The notes beneath the pieces were generated by a model. It ran no database searches. It had not been told where the DNA came from and was given only the letters and a program-made list of their open reading frames with translations. Both the position numbers and the translations under genes were made by a program. Positions 1 to 6,450 of a stretch of 9,649 bases of DNA are shown here, piece by piece; position 1 is the stretch's first letter; each line of letters starts with the position of its first letter. This DNA is from an uncultured bacterium. GTDB taxonomy: Bacteria; Actinomycetota; Coriobacteriia; Coriobacteriales; Coriobacteriaceae. The stretch lies in assembly GCA_905215095.1 (NCBI GenBank), contig CAJMOL010000038.1:1-9649 (forward strand). The letters run 5' to 3'.

Positions 1-2221
1 CGTCGCAGGTCAGCACGGCGCCGTTGAGTGCCTTGGGCGCCAGCAGCTCGCAGAACTCAACGCCGTCGGCAAGAGCAAGATCAAGCTCTTCCTCGTCGGC
101 GGGCATCTGCTTCTTGGTGCGGCGATACACCAGGCGCACGTTCTTCACACCAGCCAGGCGCTTGGCCACGCGGGCAGCATCCATGGCGGTGTTGCCGGCG
201 CCGATGACTACGACGTCCTCGCCCAGCTCGAGCTTCTCGCCCTTCTTGGCGGTCTCGAGGAACTCCAGCACGTCGAGCTCGGCACCCTCGCCCAAGCCCG
301 CAGAGCCGGGCATCCAGGCACCGGTGGCCACGACCACGTCGGTAAAGCCCTGGGCCTTGAGCTCTTCAATGGAATCCACGCGAGCGTTGAGCTGCACCTT
401 AGCGCCAAAGGCCAGGCAGAGCTCGGCATCGTGGGAGATATCGTCGCTCGCAATACGGAACTCGGGGATCACGTGGCGGACCACGCCGCCGAGCGAATCG
501 CGGGCCTCAAAGATAGTGACGGGCACGCCGGCACGCGTCAGGAAGAACGCCGTCGCCAGACCGGCCGGGCCGCCACCGATAACGGCAACGTTGTGCTCGC
601 CGTCGTTGGCAATGGCCTGGGGGCGCAGCTTGGGCAGCACGGCGGTCATGGCCTCGCGGGCGGCCTTGAGCTTGCTGGCGCGAATCTGGGCGCCCTCGGG
701 CTCGTAAAATGCACGCTCGCAGGCACGGCCGCAGGGATGCGGGCAGATGGTGCCGGTAATGAACGGCAGGGCGTTGCGCTCGATGATGATGTTGAGTGCG
801 TCCTCGTAGCGGCCCTCGTCAACAGCCGCCAGGTAGGCGGGAATATCCTGCTGGATGGGGCAGCTCGTGCGGCACGGCGTGGTAAAGCAGTCGGAAAGTG
901 GGCTCTTGCCGGCGACCTTGCGGTCGGGCAGCGGGCGCAGCGGCTTCTTGTAGAGCGGGTTGGTGAGCGAGTCGGTCTGAATCGCGGTCACGGCCTCGAG
1001 CGAGACGCCCGCGAACGGCTTGCCATCCAGGTCGGTAAACTCGCCAGCCATCTGGCTAAAGCGCTCGTAACCGCCGGGCTTGAGCACGTCGGTCGCCAGG
1101 GTGACGGGCCAAATGCCGGCATCATACAGAGCGCGGATGTTGTAGACCGTGGCACCACCGGAGTAGCTGATACGCAGCTTACCGTCAAACTGCTCGGTAA
1201 TGCGGCGGGCAGCCTCGATGGTCAGCGAGAACAGCGAACGGCCGGACATGTACATCTCGGTGGAGGGCAGCTCGTTCCTCGTCACGTCGACGGGGAACGT
1301 GTTGGTCAGCTTGACGCCAAACTCCAGGCCGCGCTCGGCGCACAGGGCAATCAGGCGCTCGAACATGGGCACGGCGTCGACCCACTGCAGGTCCTCGCGG
1401 AAGTGCGTGTCATCGAAGACGATGTAGTCAAAGCCCAGCTCGTTGAGGCGCTGACGTGCAAACTCATAGCCCAGCAGCGTGGGGTTGCACTTGATGTAGG
1501 TGTTGAGGCCCTTCTCGGTGATCAGATAGGTCGCGATGCGCTCGATCTCGGCCGGCGGGCAGCCGTGCAGGGTAGACTCGGTGATGGAGTTGGAGACGCG
1601 CGCCGGGATGGACTCGACAAACGCGGCGTCAACATGCTCAAACTTGTCCAGGTTAGCGAGCGCCCACGTGCGGCACTCATTCCAAACCTCGGAGCCGCTG
1701 GCGTCCTTCATGCCCTCGATGTAGGCGTCGACCTTGGGGCTCTTGATGCCCTCGAGGTCATAGCCCACGGACATGTTGAAGACAAAGCCGTCCGGGCTGC
1801 CCAGACCGTACTCGCGAGCGATCAGGTGGCAGGCAAACCATGCCTTCACGTACTCGGCAAAGGCCTGCGGAACCTCGAGCTCGGTCGACCACTCGCAGTT
1901 GTAGCACTCGTCCTGCGCCACGATGCAGGGTTTGTTCACGCACTTGGAGAGCTCCTCGCCGTCCATAACCTGAACGGTCTTGAGCTCAAAGAAGCGGGAG
2001 CCGGCCACGTAGGATGCCACGATGTTCTGGGCCAGCTGCGTATTGGGACCGGCGGCCGGGCCAAACGGAGTCTCGATGCGCTCGTCAAAAATGGGAAGCG
2101 CTCCCTCCTGGTTGGCCGTGACCATCTTGCGCACGCCAAAGATGGCGCCCTGAGTCTTGTGCTCCTCGATGATCCAGTTCATCAGCTGCGAAAACGGGAT
2201 CGGCCTCATGATGTCGCTCAT
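1..2221 (-). CDS. ygfK: YgfK, putative Fe-S flavoprotein oxidoreductase of purine catabolism (partial, C-terminus off window)
   Basis: My translation of the minus strand from 2221 gives 740 codons with no stop, so the C-terminus lies beyond the left edge. E. coli YgfK is roughly 1030 aa, so about a quarter is missing, including the expected C-terminal ferredoxin-like part. The N-terminus (MSDIMRPIPF) and the blocks GPAAGPNTQLAQNIV, FNMSVGYDLEGIK and SSTMHGCPP-like STLHGCPPAEIE match YgfK closely and form a dihydroorotate-dehydrogenase-like half. Cysteines near residues 445-454 (CFTTPCRTSC) and 494-501 (CPHPCGRAC) resemble the GltD Fe-S region. A FAD Rossmann motif (VIGGGPAGLA, about residue 546) and an NAD(P)H Rossmann motif (VVVIGAGNTAMD, about 670) follow. 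GAGGAG ends 6 nt before the ATG. Old annotation calls YgfK a selenate reductase subunit. Work on gut bacteria ties it to anaerobic purine/urate degradation, and its exact reaction cannot be read from sequence. It is probably co-transcribed behind ssnA. Confidence 0.93.
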   Translation of the reverse strand, partial: MSDIMRPIPFSQLMNWIIEEHKTQGAIFGVRKMVTANQEGALPIFDERIETPFGPAAGPNTQLAQNIVASYVAGSRFFELKTVQVMDGEELSKCVNKPCIVAQDECYNCEWSTELEVPQAFAEYVKAWFACHLIAREYGLGSPDGFVFNMSVGYDLEGIKSPKVDAYIEGMKDASGSEVWNECRTWALANLDKFEHVDAAFVESIPARVSNSITESTLHGCPPAEIERIATYLITEKGLNTYIKCNPTLLGYEFARQRLNELGFDYIVFDDTHFREDLQWVDAVPMFERLIALCAERGLEFGVKLTNTFPVDVTRNELPSTEMYMSGRSLFSLTIEAARRITEQFDGKLRISYSGGATVYNIRALYDAGIWPVTLATDVLKPGGYERFSQMAGEFTDLDGKPFAGVSLEAVTAIQTDSLTNPLYKKPLRPLPDRKVAGKSPLSDCFTTPCRTSCPIQQDIPAYLAAVDEGRYEDALNIIIERNALPFITGTICPHPCGRACERAFYEPEGAQIRASKLKAAREAMTAVLPKLRPQAIANDGEHNVAVIGGGPAGLATAFFLTRAGVPVTIFEARDSLGGVVRHVIPEFRIASDDISHDAELCLAFGAKVQLNARVDSIEELKAQGFTDVVVATGAWMPGSAGLGEGAELDVLEFLETAKKGEKLELGEDVVVIGAGNTAMDAARVAKRLAGVKNVRLVYRRTKKQMPADEEELDLALADGVEFCELLAPKALNGAVLTCD

Positions 2222-2370
2222 AATGAGCTCCTCTCTGTAACGCCCGGCGAGACCGCGCGGCGGGCGCAAATACGGTGTAGCGCTAGCACAGCGCCGGCGA
2301 CCCCGCGGAGGCCGCCTATACGTGCGTCGGATGCGGCGAAACATCCGACGCACGCGAATCTACTTGTGAA
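2222..2370 (-). other. ssnA-ygfK intergenic spacer
   Basis: This 149-bp spacer has no ORF that I would support. It holds a 13-bp perfect stem-loop close to the ssnA stop (described separately), a short TAGCGCTA palindrome at 2278-2285, and the ygfK ribosome binding site (AGGAG at 2228-2232). I see no convincing -35/-10 pair for a separate ygfK promoter, so read-through from ssnA is the simplest model. Confidence 0.6.
2321..2354 (-). other. Perfect 13-bp stem-loop downstream of ssnA
   Basis: The arms at 2321-2333 (CGTGCGTCGGATG) and 2342-2354 (CATCCGACGCACG) are perfect reverse complements around an 8-nt loop. The structure begins 16 nt after the ssnA stop codon. It is not followed by a U-run in the direction of transcription (GTATAGGC follows), so it is not a canonical intrinsic terminator. 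A role as an mRNA-stabilising or processing hairpin, or as a partial attenuator that lowers ygfK relative to ssnA, is inferred. Confidence 0.7.
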
Positions 2371-3726
2371 TTAGTAGGCGCGATCGTTGAGCGTGCTCCA
2401 GAGCTTCTTGGACTCAGCCATGGTCCACGCGTTGATCTTTTCCTCATCGATACCGACGAACTCGCGATCCTTGTACAGGACGCGGCCGTTGATGATGGTG
2501 GTGCGGCAGTTTTTGCCCATCATGCCAAAGAGCATGTGGCCGTCGATGTTCTCCTCGCTCAGCGGCGTAAAGGGCTTGTAGTCCATGACGATGACGTCGG
2601 CGGCAGCGCCGGCCTCGAGCACACCGAGCTTGCGATCGAAGTACTTGCTCGCCATCTTGGCGTTGTTCTCGAACAGCATGGTCATGGCCTCGCACCAGCC
2701 CACGTTGGGCATGGCGGCGTTGTGGCGCTGGATGATCAGGAAGACCTTGAGGCTCTCGAGCATATCGTGGGTGTAGGCATCGGTGCCCATGCACACGGGG
2801 ATGCCGCGGCGGAAGAACTCGAGCACGGGGGCGCAGCCCACGGCGTTGCCCATATTGGATTCGGGGTTGTTGACGAGCCAGGTGCCGGACTCCTTGACGA
2901 TATCCATCTCGGCAGGCGTCACGTGGATGCAGTGGCCGAGCATGGTGTCGGGACCCAGCAGGTTGTGCTGCAGCAGGCGCTCGACGGGACTGATACCGCC
3001 GCGGTTGAGGCGGGAATCCCATACGTCGTTCATGCCCTCGCACACATGAATGTGGAAGCCGGTCAGGCCGTTGTTGGCCTCGGCCATCTTGTCCATGGTC
3101 TCGTCCGACAGCGTAAAGGTGGCGTGACCGCCAAACATGGCGGCGATCATGTGGTTATCGTTATCGCGACGCTCCTTGGCGGCCCACTGGGCAAACTCGG
3201 CGTTCTCGGCAATGGCCTGGTCGCATTTTTCCTGGCCGCGGCGATCGGAGACCTCGTAGCACAGGCACGAACGCATGCCCAGCTCCTGAGCTGCATCCTT
3301 AATGGTAAAGAGGCTGCCCGGGATCTCGCAGAAGCTCGCGTGGTGATCGAAGATCGTGGTAACGCCATCGCGGATGGAATCCAGAATCGTGGCATAGGCG
3401 CTGGCCTTGGTGCCGTCGAGCGTCAGGTTGTCGTCAATCTTCCACCACTGCTGCTCAAGATTCTCCAGGAAGTTGGTGGGGTTGCAGCCCTTAATGGCAA
3501 GGCCGCGGGCCAGACCCGAGTAGATGTGGGTGTGGCAGTTGATAAGTCCGGGCATGATGAGGTTGCCCTGGGCGTCGACGTACTCGGCATCCGGGTACTT
3601 GGCCTTGAGCTCGCACTCGGGACCTACTTCGACGATCGTATCTCCGTCAATGGCGACCGCACCGTTGGGAATAAACGGAGTCTGAGCGTTGCGGGTAAAG
3701 ACGGAACCGTTAGCGACCAGAAGCAT
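2371..3726 (-). CDS. ssnA: SsnA-family amidohydrolase (putative aminohydrolase of purine catabolism)
   Basis: This 451-aa cytoplasmic metal-dependent hydrolase belongs to the amidohydrolase superfamily; E. coli SsnA is about 442 aa. The metal-site motifs are intact: HTH with H65 and H67 (LINCHTHIYSGLARG), H227 and E230 in HIHVCE, H265 in LGHCIH, and D316 in MGTDAYTHDM. NPESN (287-291) is also typical of the ATZ/TRZ-like branch. The C-terminal block with ADVIVMDY and GHMLFGMMGK matches SsnA. The start chosen is the ATG at 3726, because GGGAG lies 5 nt upstream. An ATG six codons earlier (3744) would put that RBS inside the gene. SsnA sits beside ygfK in E. coli and in anaerobic purine/urate clusters, where a deaminase or ring-opening role fits; the substrate is not proven by sequence. 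It lies 196 nt behind the permease and 149 nt ahead of ygfK, on the same strand. Confidence 0.93.
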   Translation of the reverse strand: MLLVANGSVFTRNAQTPFIPNGAVAIDGDTIVEVGPECELKAKYPDAEYVDAQGNLIMPGLINCHTHIYSGLARGLAIKGCNPTNFLENLEQQWWKIDDNLTLDGTKASAYATILDSIRDGVTTIFDHHASFCEIPGSLFTIKDAAQELGMRSCLCYEVSDRRGQEKCDQAIAENAEFAQWAAKERRDNDNHMIAAMFGGHATFTLSDETMDKMAEANNGLTGFHIHVCEGMNDVWDSRLNRGGISPVERLLQHNLLGPDTMLGHCIHVTPAEMDIVKESGTWLVNNPESNMGNAVGCAPVLEFFRRGIPVCMGTDAYTHDMLESLKVFLIIQRHNAAMPNVGWCEAMTMLFENNAKMASKYFDRKLGVLEAGAAADVIVMDYKPFTPLSEENIDGHMLFGMMGKNCRTTIINGRVLYKDREFVGIDEEKINAWTMAESKKLWSTLNDRAY

Positions 3727-3731
3727 AAATG

Positions 3732-3738
3732 CTCCCTT
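3732..3738 (-). promoter_or_regulatory. Ribosome binding site deciding the ssnA start
   Basis: AAGGGAG on the minus strand lies 5 nt before the ATG at 3726. The alternative upstream ATG at 3744 has no comparable site, so the shorter protein, beginning MLLVANGSVF, is preferred. Confidence 0.85.
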
Positions 3739-3874
3739 CAACATCAGAGGCGGGGTTTGACACCTCTGACATGGCGGAAGTGCGAAGCGCCGGCCTACAC
3801 CGGAAACGGGCCCTCTCCCGTCAACGCTTCACCAAAGGGACAAGCCCTTTGAAGTGCGGCTTGGCGCCGCATGG

Positions 3875-3906
3875 CGCCGGCGGACGAGGCGATGCGTCCG
3901 CCGGCG
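3875..3906 (-). other. Perfect 12-bp stem-loop downstream of the permease
   Basis: The arms at 3875-3886 (CGCCGGCGGACG) and 3895-3906 (CGTCCGCCGGCG) pair perfectly around an 8-nt loop, 16 nt after the permease stop. The following transcript sequence is GC-rich with no U-run, so a classical Rho-independent terminator is unlikely. It may cap or stabilise the permease message or attenuate read-through into ssnA. Confidence 0.7.
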
Positions 3907-3922
3907 AATAGCACCGAATCGG

Positions 3923-5317
3923 TTACTTCTTGCTCTCGGGCAGGACCAGATCCACAGCGGCATCCTTGGCGGCATCGATGTGCTGAGCCACGACCGGCGT
4001 CTGCGGAAGGATCAGGTTGAGCACGATGGCCATGATGGCGGTGGGGGTCACAGCGTTGGAGCCGATGACGGTGGACACCCAGGTGGGCATGCCCTCGCCG
4101 GCGAGGCAGCCGCTGGCCATCCAAATACCCAGGCCAAAGACGACCGAGGTGCCGACGATGGTGGTAGTACGCTGCGTGAGGCCCTCGCGGGTGAACATGC
4201 GCACGCCGTTCATGGTGATGGTGCCAAAGACGCCGACGGTCGCGCCGCCGATGACGGGCTGCGGGATGGCGGAAAGGACGGCAGAGAGCTGCGGGAACAG
4301 ACCGGCGATGGCAAAGACGGCCGCGATGATCACAAAGACCCACTTGTTGACGACCTTGTTGGAGCAGATGATGCCCACGTTCTGGCCAAGGGCGCTGGTG
4401 GGAAGACCGCCCAGCAGGCCGCCGACCATAGAGGTGAGGCCCTGGGACACAATAGCGCCGGAGAGCTCACGCTCGGTGGGCATACGGTCGATGGAACCAA
4501 GGCAAGCAGCAGAGACGTCACCGATAACCTGGATGGCGACCATGGGGAACACGACGGCGAGGGTAATGCAGACCTCGGGATCAAACTCGAGCGCGTAGGG
4601 CATGAGCTTGGGAAGGGCGAAGACCTGAGCGGTGGCGACGCTGGAGAAGTCGATCATGCCAAAGGGGATGGAGACGATCATGCCAACGATCATGCCAAAG
4701 AACACAGATCCCAGCTTGAGCGTGCCCTTGCCAAAGTTGGCGAGCGCAAAGACCACGGCGAAGGTGATAAGAGCAACGCACCAGGCCTGCGGGGTGCCCC
4801 ACAGCGGCGTACCCATACCGCCGGCCATATACTTGACGGCCGTGGGATACAGCGAAACGCCGATGGAGAAGATGACCGTACCGGTCACGACGGGCGGGAA
4901 CAGCCACTTGATCTTGCTGTAGGCCAGACCAAAGAGGACCGCGACGGCACCGCCGACAATCTCGCCGCCCAGCAGCGCGCCAAAGCTAAAGCCCGAGGCA
5001 CCCATGGCCTGCAGGGCCGGCAGGAACGCGAACGAAACGCCCATGACGATGGGCAGGCCGCCGCCGATGCGACGGAAGGGAGCGAAGGCCTGAAGGGCCG
5101 TATCGATCGCCGAAAGAATGAGGGCGACCTGGATGATGTCGGTGCTCTGCTGGCTATTAAAGCCGTAGACGCCGGCCATGATGACCGCCGGGGTAATGAT
5201 ACCGGCAAACGATGCCAGTACGTGCTGAAGGGCACACGGGATCATTTCCTTAACGGGAGGCATGCCTTCGCGAGTGAACAGGGCTTCAGTGCCGTTCGTA
5301 ACCGTCTCCTGGGTCAT
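3923..5317 (-). CDS. NCS2-family nucleobase/xanthine-type permease
   Basis: This 464-aa integral membrane protein has many hydrophobic segments and fits the nucleobase:cation symporter-2 (uracil/xanthine permease) family in length and motifs. Q31-H32 (CALQHVLASFAG) is the TM1 QH signature, PPVVTGTV (141-148) is the conserved TM3-4 block, and GQNVGIICSNK (311-321) is the TM10 signature with Q312-N313. Two positions deviate. The TM8 position that is a substrate-binding glutamate in XanQ, UraA and UapA is Gln263 (IQVIGD), and the threonine of the TM10 motif is Asn320. Context with ssnA and ygfK suggests import of a purine such as xanthine, urate or a related compound; the exact substrate is unknown. 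The start at 5317 has a modest GGTGG site 4 nt upstream. It is the first gene of the minus-strand set and is divergent from the regulator. Confidence 0.9.
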   Translation of the reverse strand: MTQETVTNGTEALFTREGMPPVKEMIPCALQHVLASFAGIITPAVIMAGVYGFNSQQSTDIIQVALILSAIDTALQAFAPFRRIGGGLPIVMGVSFAFLPALQAMGASGFSFGALLGGEIVGGAVAVLFGLAYSKIKWLFPPVVTGTVIFSIGVSLYPTAVKYMAGGMGTPLWGTPQAWCVALITFAVVFALANFGKGTLKLGSVFFGMIVGMIVSIPFGMIDFSSVATAQVFALPKLMPYALEFDPEVCITLAVVFPMVAIQVIGDVSAACLGSIDRMPTERELSGAIVSQGLTSMVGGLLGGLPTSALGQNVGIICSNKVVNKWVFVIIAAVFAIAGLFPQLSAVLSAIPQPVIGGATVGVFGTITMNGVRMFTREGLTQRTTTIVGTSVVFGLGIWMASGCLAGEGMPTWVSTVIGSNAVTPTAIMAIVLNLILPQTPVVAQHIDAAKDAAVDLVLPESKK

Positions 5318-5404
5318 TTGACCACCAATCCTCGAAGTAGTTGTTTTCGCATCTAACGCTCTATTGTGACGCAGTGCGGGGTTGAGGTTGTGCCTTCATT
5401 GCAT

Positions 5405-5433
5405 ATCGTATTAAAGATGATTCTCATTCTCAA
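5405..5433 (-). promoter_or_regulatory. Predicted sigma70-type promoter of the permease-ssnA-ygfK operon
   Basis: On the minus strand, TTGAGA (5433-5428, 5/6 to the -35 consensus) and TACGAT (5410-5405, 4/6 to the -10 consensus) are separated by exactly 17 nt. The predicted transcript would start near 5398 and have a leader of about 80 nt. Confidence 0.5.
5418..5432. promoter_or_regulatory. Fur-like box overlapping the permease -35 element
   Basis: TGATTCTCATTCTCA matches 11 of 14 defined positions of the 7-1-7 Fur-type consensus TGATAATNATTATCA. It covers most of the -35 hexamer and spacer of the predicted permease promoter, where a bound repressor would block polymerase. Its own dyad symmetry is weak (4 of 7 pairs), so the regulator identity is uncertain. 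Confidence 0.3.
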
Positions 5434-5445
5434 TAATAATTTTTT

Positions 5446-5475
5446 GTTATCAGACTATTCCTCAGCTGAGATAAC
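5446..5475. promoter_or_regulatory. Inverted repeat GTTATC-N18-GATAAC with inner palindrome, candidate operator
   Basis: GTTATC at 5446-5451 and GATAAC at 5470-5475 form inverted arms. Between and overlapping them is the perfect palindrome CTCAGCTGAG (5461-5470). The position, just upstream of the permease promoter and between divergent genes, is where an autoregulatory YheO/DauR-type factor would be expected to bind. Binding is inferred. Confidence 0.35.
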
Positions 5476-5656
5476 GCATTTCCGCAGGTCAGGAAAGTGT
5501 CTGGTCAAAATAACATCTTACTTTTCTTTTGGTCAACCGTTTACCGCTAAATTCCTACCGTTCGTCTGCATTACGCAATGTACCTGCGGATATACGAGAT
5601 GATGGGCAGCGTGTTACCATGAGAAAAAATTGTTATGAACATTTCCGATTTCACCC

Positions 5657-5663
5657 AAAGGAG
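5657..5663 (+). promoter_or_regulatory. Ribosome binding site deciding a GTG start
   Basis: AAAGGAG lies 6 nt before GTG 5670. In-frame ATGs at 5529 and 5619 lack a comparable site, and the family-typical sequence (NETVRRFLPMVDFLEQ) begins right after the GTG. Confidence 0.85.
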
Positions 5664-5669
5664 TTGCCC

Positions 5670-6326
5670 GTGAACGAGACCGTACGTCGCTTTTTGCCGA
5701 TGGTCGATTTCCTGGAGCAGGTACTCGGTAAGAACAGCGAAATCGTCCTACACGATTTCTCGGATCCCGACCACGCCATCGTTGATATTCGCAACGGCAT
5801 CGTGAGCGGCCGCAAGGTCGGCGGTCCCGCCACCGATCTGGCACTCAAGATCATGCACGACGCCAAGTATCGCGACCTGCCGTTTATTACGGGCTACGAG
5901 GGGCGCGGTGCCGGTGGCAAGACGTTGGAGTCGGCGACGTACTTTATCCGCGAGAATGACGAGATCGTCGGTATGCTCTGCGTCAACACCGACCTCTCGA
6001 CCGTGCGCTCCATCAACGCCATGGCGCAGCAGCTCATGGCGTGCTTCGACGCGGCGCCGACGCGCACGGAGCCCGCCCCTATCGAGGTCGAAAGCCTTTC
6101 GGAGTCCACACAGGAGCTCATCGACCGCAGCATTGCCGAGCTGCTGAGCGCTCGCGGGCTGGATGTGACGTCGCTTGGTCAAAGCGACCGCGTGGACGTC
6201 ATTCGCCACCTCAACGGCAACGGAGTGTTCATGCTCAAGGGCGCCGTAGCCTGCGCCGCCACCGCGCTGGGCATCTCGGAGCCCAGCGTCTACCGCTACC
6301 TGCAAAAAGTCCGCAAGGAAGGCTAA
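5670..6326 (+). CDS. YheO/DauR-family transcriptional regulator (PAS-like plus HTH)
   Basis: A 218-aa DNA-binding protein read from GTG 5670. The N-terminal half (about residues 5-125) matches the YheO-like PAS domain, including EIVLHDFSDPDHAIVDIRNG and GRKVGGPATDLALKIMHD, which closely parallels E. coli YheO (GRKIGSPITDLALRMLHD). A short linker (about 128-145) leads to a C-terminal helix-turn-helix of the DauR type (about 150-215), ending GISEPSVYRYLQKVRK, where the last helices would contact DNA. The length fits the family (about 220-240 aa). Characterised relatives control D-amino-acid catabolism, and the ligand here is unknown. It diverges from the permease operon and converges on ridA, so it probably regulates one or both and possibly itself. 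No membrane segment or signal peptide is seen. Confidence 0.88.
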   Translation: MNETVRRFLPMVDFLEQVLGKNSEIVLHDFSDPDHAIVDIRNGIVSGRKVGGPATDLALKIMHDAKYRDLPFITGYEGRGAGGKTLESATYFIRENDEIVGMLCVNTDLSTVRSINAMAQQLMACFDAAPTRTEPAPIEVESLSESTQELIDRSIAELLSARGLDVTSLGQSDRVDVIRHLNGNGVFMLKGAVACAATALGISEPSVYRYLQKVRKEG

Positions 6327-6339
6327 CCCGCTGACTCCT

Positions 6340-6368
6340 TGGGGACGGAGGAAAACGGATCATTTTTG
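6340..6368 (+). repeat. Single copy of a dispersed GGGGACGGAGG repeat unit
   Basis: This 29-nt unit begins TGGGGACGGAGG and ends GATCATTTTTG. It lies 13 nt after the regulator stop and matches 7074-7102 at 28 of 29 positions, in the same orientation. It is an intergenic, REP-like element immediately before the shared terminator. Confidence 0.8.
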
Positions 6369-6383
6369 TCGCATCGCTTGACA

Positions 6384-6419
6384 AAAGACCCTGCAGTTCA
6401 CACGCGCTGCAGGGTCTTT
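6384..6419. terminator. Bidirectional intrinsic terminator between regulator and ridA
   Basis: A 13-bp perfect stem, AAAGACCCTGCAG (6384-6396) with CTGCAGGGTCTTT (6407-6419), surrounds a 10-nt loop. It is followed on plus by further T residues (TTTTTG overall) and on minus by TTTTGTC. It sits between converging genes and can end transcription from both sides. Confidence 0.9.
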
Positions 6420-6450
6420 TTGCATGTCATGTTTAGTTGTTGCCAACGCC

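Larger units (their letters stand above)
3727..3922 (-). other. Structured permease-ssnA intergenic leader (candidate cis-regulatory RNA)
   Basis: In transcript order, this 196-nt stretch contains: a 12-bp perfect hairpin (3906-3875); a 6-bp hairpin TGCGGC/GCCGCA (3871-3855); an AAAGGG/CCCTTT hairpin (3850-3834) flanked by CTTC and GAAG; a possible three-way junction between 3830 and 3784, closed by GAAGCG/CGCTTC with inner stems ACGGG/CCCGT and CCGG/CCGG, each with a 6-nt loop; and a TCAGAGG/CCTCTGA hairpin (3769-3744) just before the ssnA RBS. GAAG near 3827-3830 can pair either upstream or downstream, so two folds exclude each other. No known riboswitch consensus is recognised. Regulatory function is inferred; the complementary arms are seen directly. 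Confidence 0.45.
5318..5669. promoter_or_regulatory. Divergent AT-rich regulatory spacer between permease and regulator
   Basis: This 352-bp gap is visibly richer in A+T than its neighbours and holds no supported gene. On the minus strand it carries a permease promoter (5405-5433). A Fur-like box (5418-5432), a 10-bp palindrome CTCAGCTGAG (5461-5470) and the inverted repeat GTTATC/GATAAC (5446-5451, 5470-5475) lie around it. GGTCAA occurs at 5503 and 5531 on plus and at 5318-5323 on minus. I could not identify a convincing plus-strand promoter for the regulator. Confidence 0.6.

Noticed and set aside
431..2374. A 647-codon open frame on plus, opposite ygfK, and similar long open frames at 2536-3852 and 3854-5356 opposite ssnA and the permease
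   Set aside because: They are antisense to clearly recognised genes, have low-complexity Gly/His/Ala/Arg-rich translations with no family resemblance, and run through intergenic hairpins. High-GC codon bias produces such frames.
3724..3744. Longer ssnA beginning at ATG 3744
   Set aside because: The strong GGGAG would lie inside the coding sequence, and the ATG at 3726 gives the normal family N-terminus.
3784..3830. Purine (guanine/adenine) riboswitch in the ssnA leader
   Set aside because: It has a three-way junction shape, but the conserved junction and loop nucleotides of the purine aptamer are missing and the loops are 6 nt. It is kept only as an unassigned structured RNA.
3875..3906. 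Intrinsic terminator after the permease
   Set aside because: The stem is strong but is followed by GC-rich sequence without a U-run, and ssnA follows on the same strand, so read-through is expected.
5529..5669. Upstream in-frame starts for the regulator (ATG 5529 and ATG 5619)
   Set aside because: GTG 5670 has an ideal AAAGGAG 6 nt upstream, and the conserved family sequence starts there. The 47 extra residues look like translated promoter DNA.
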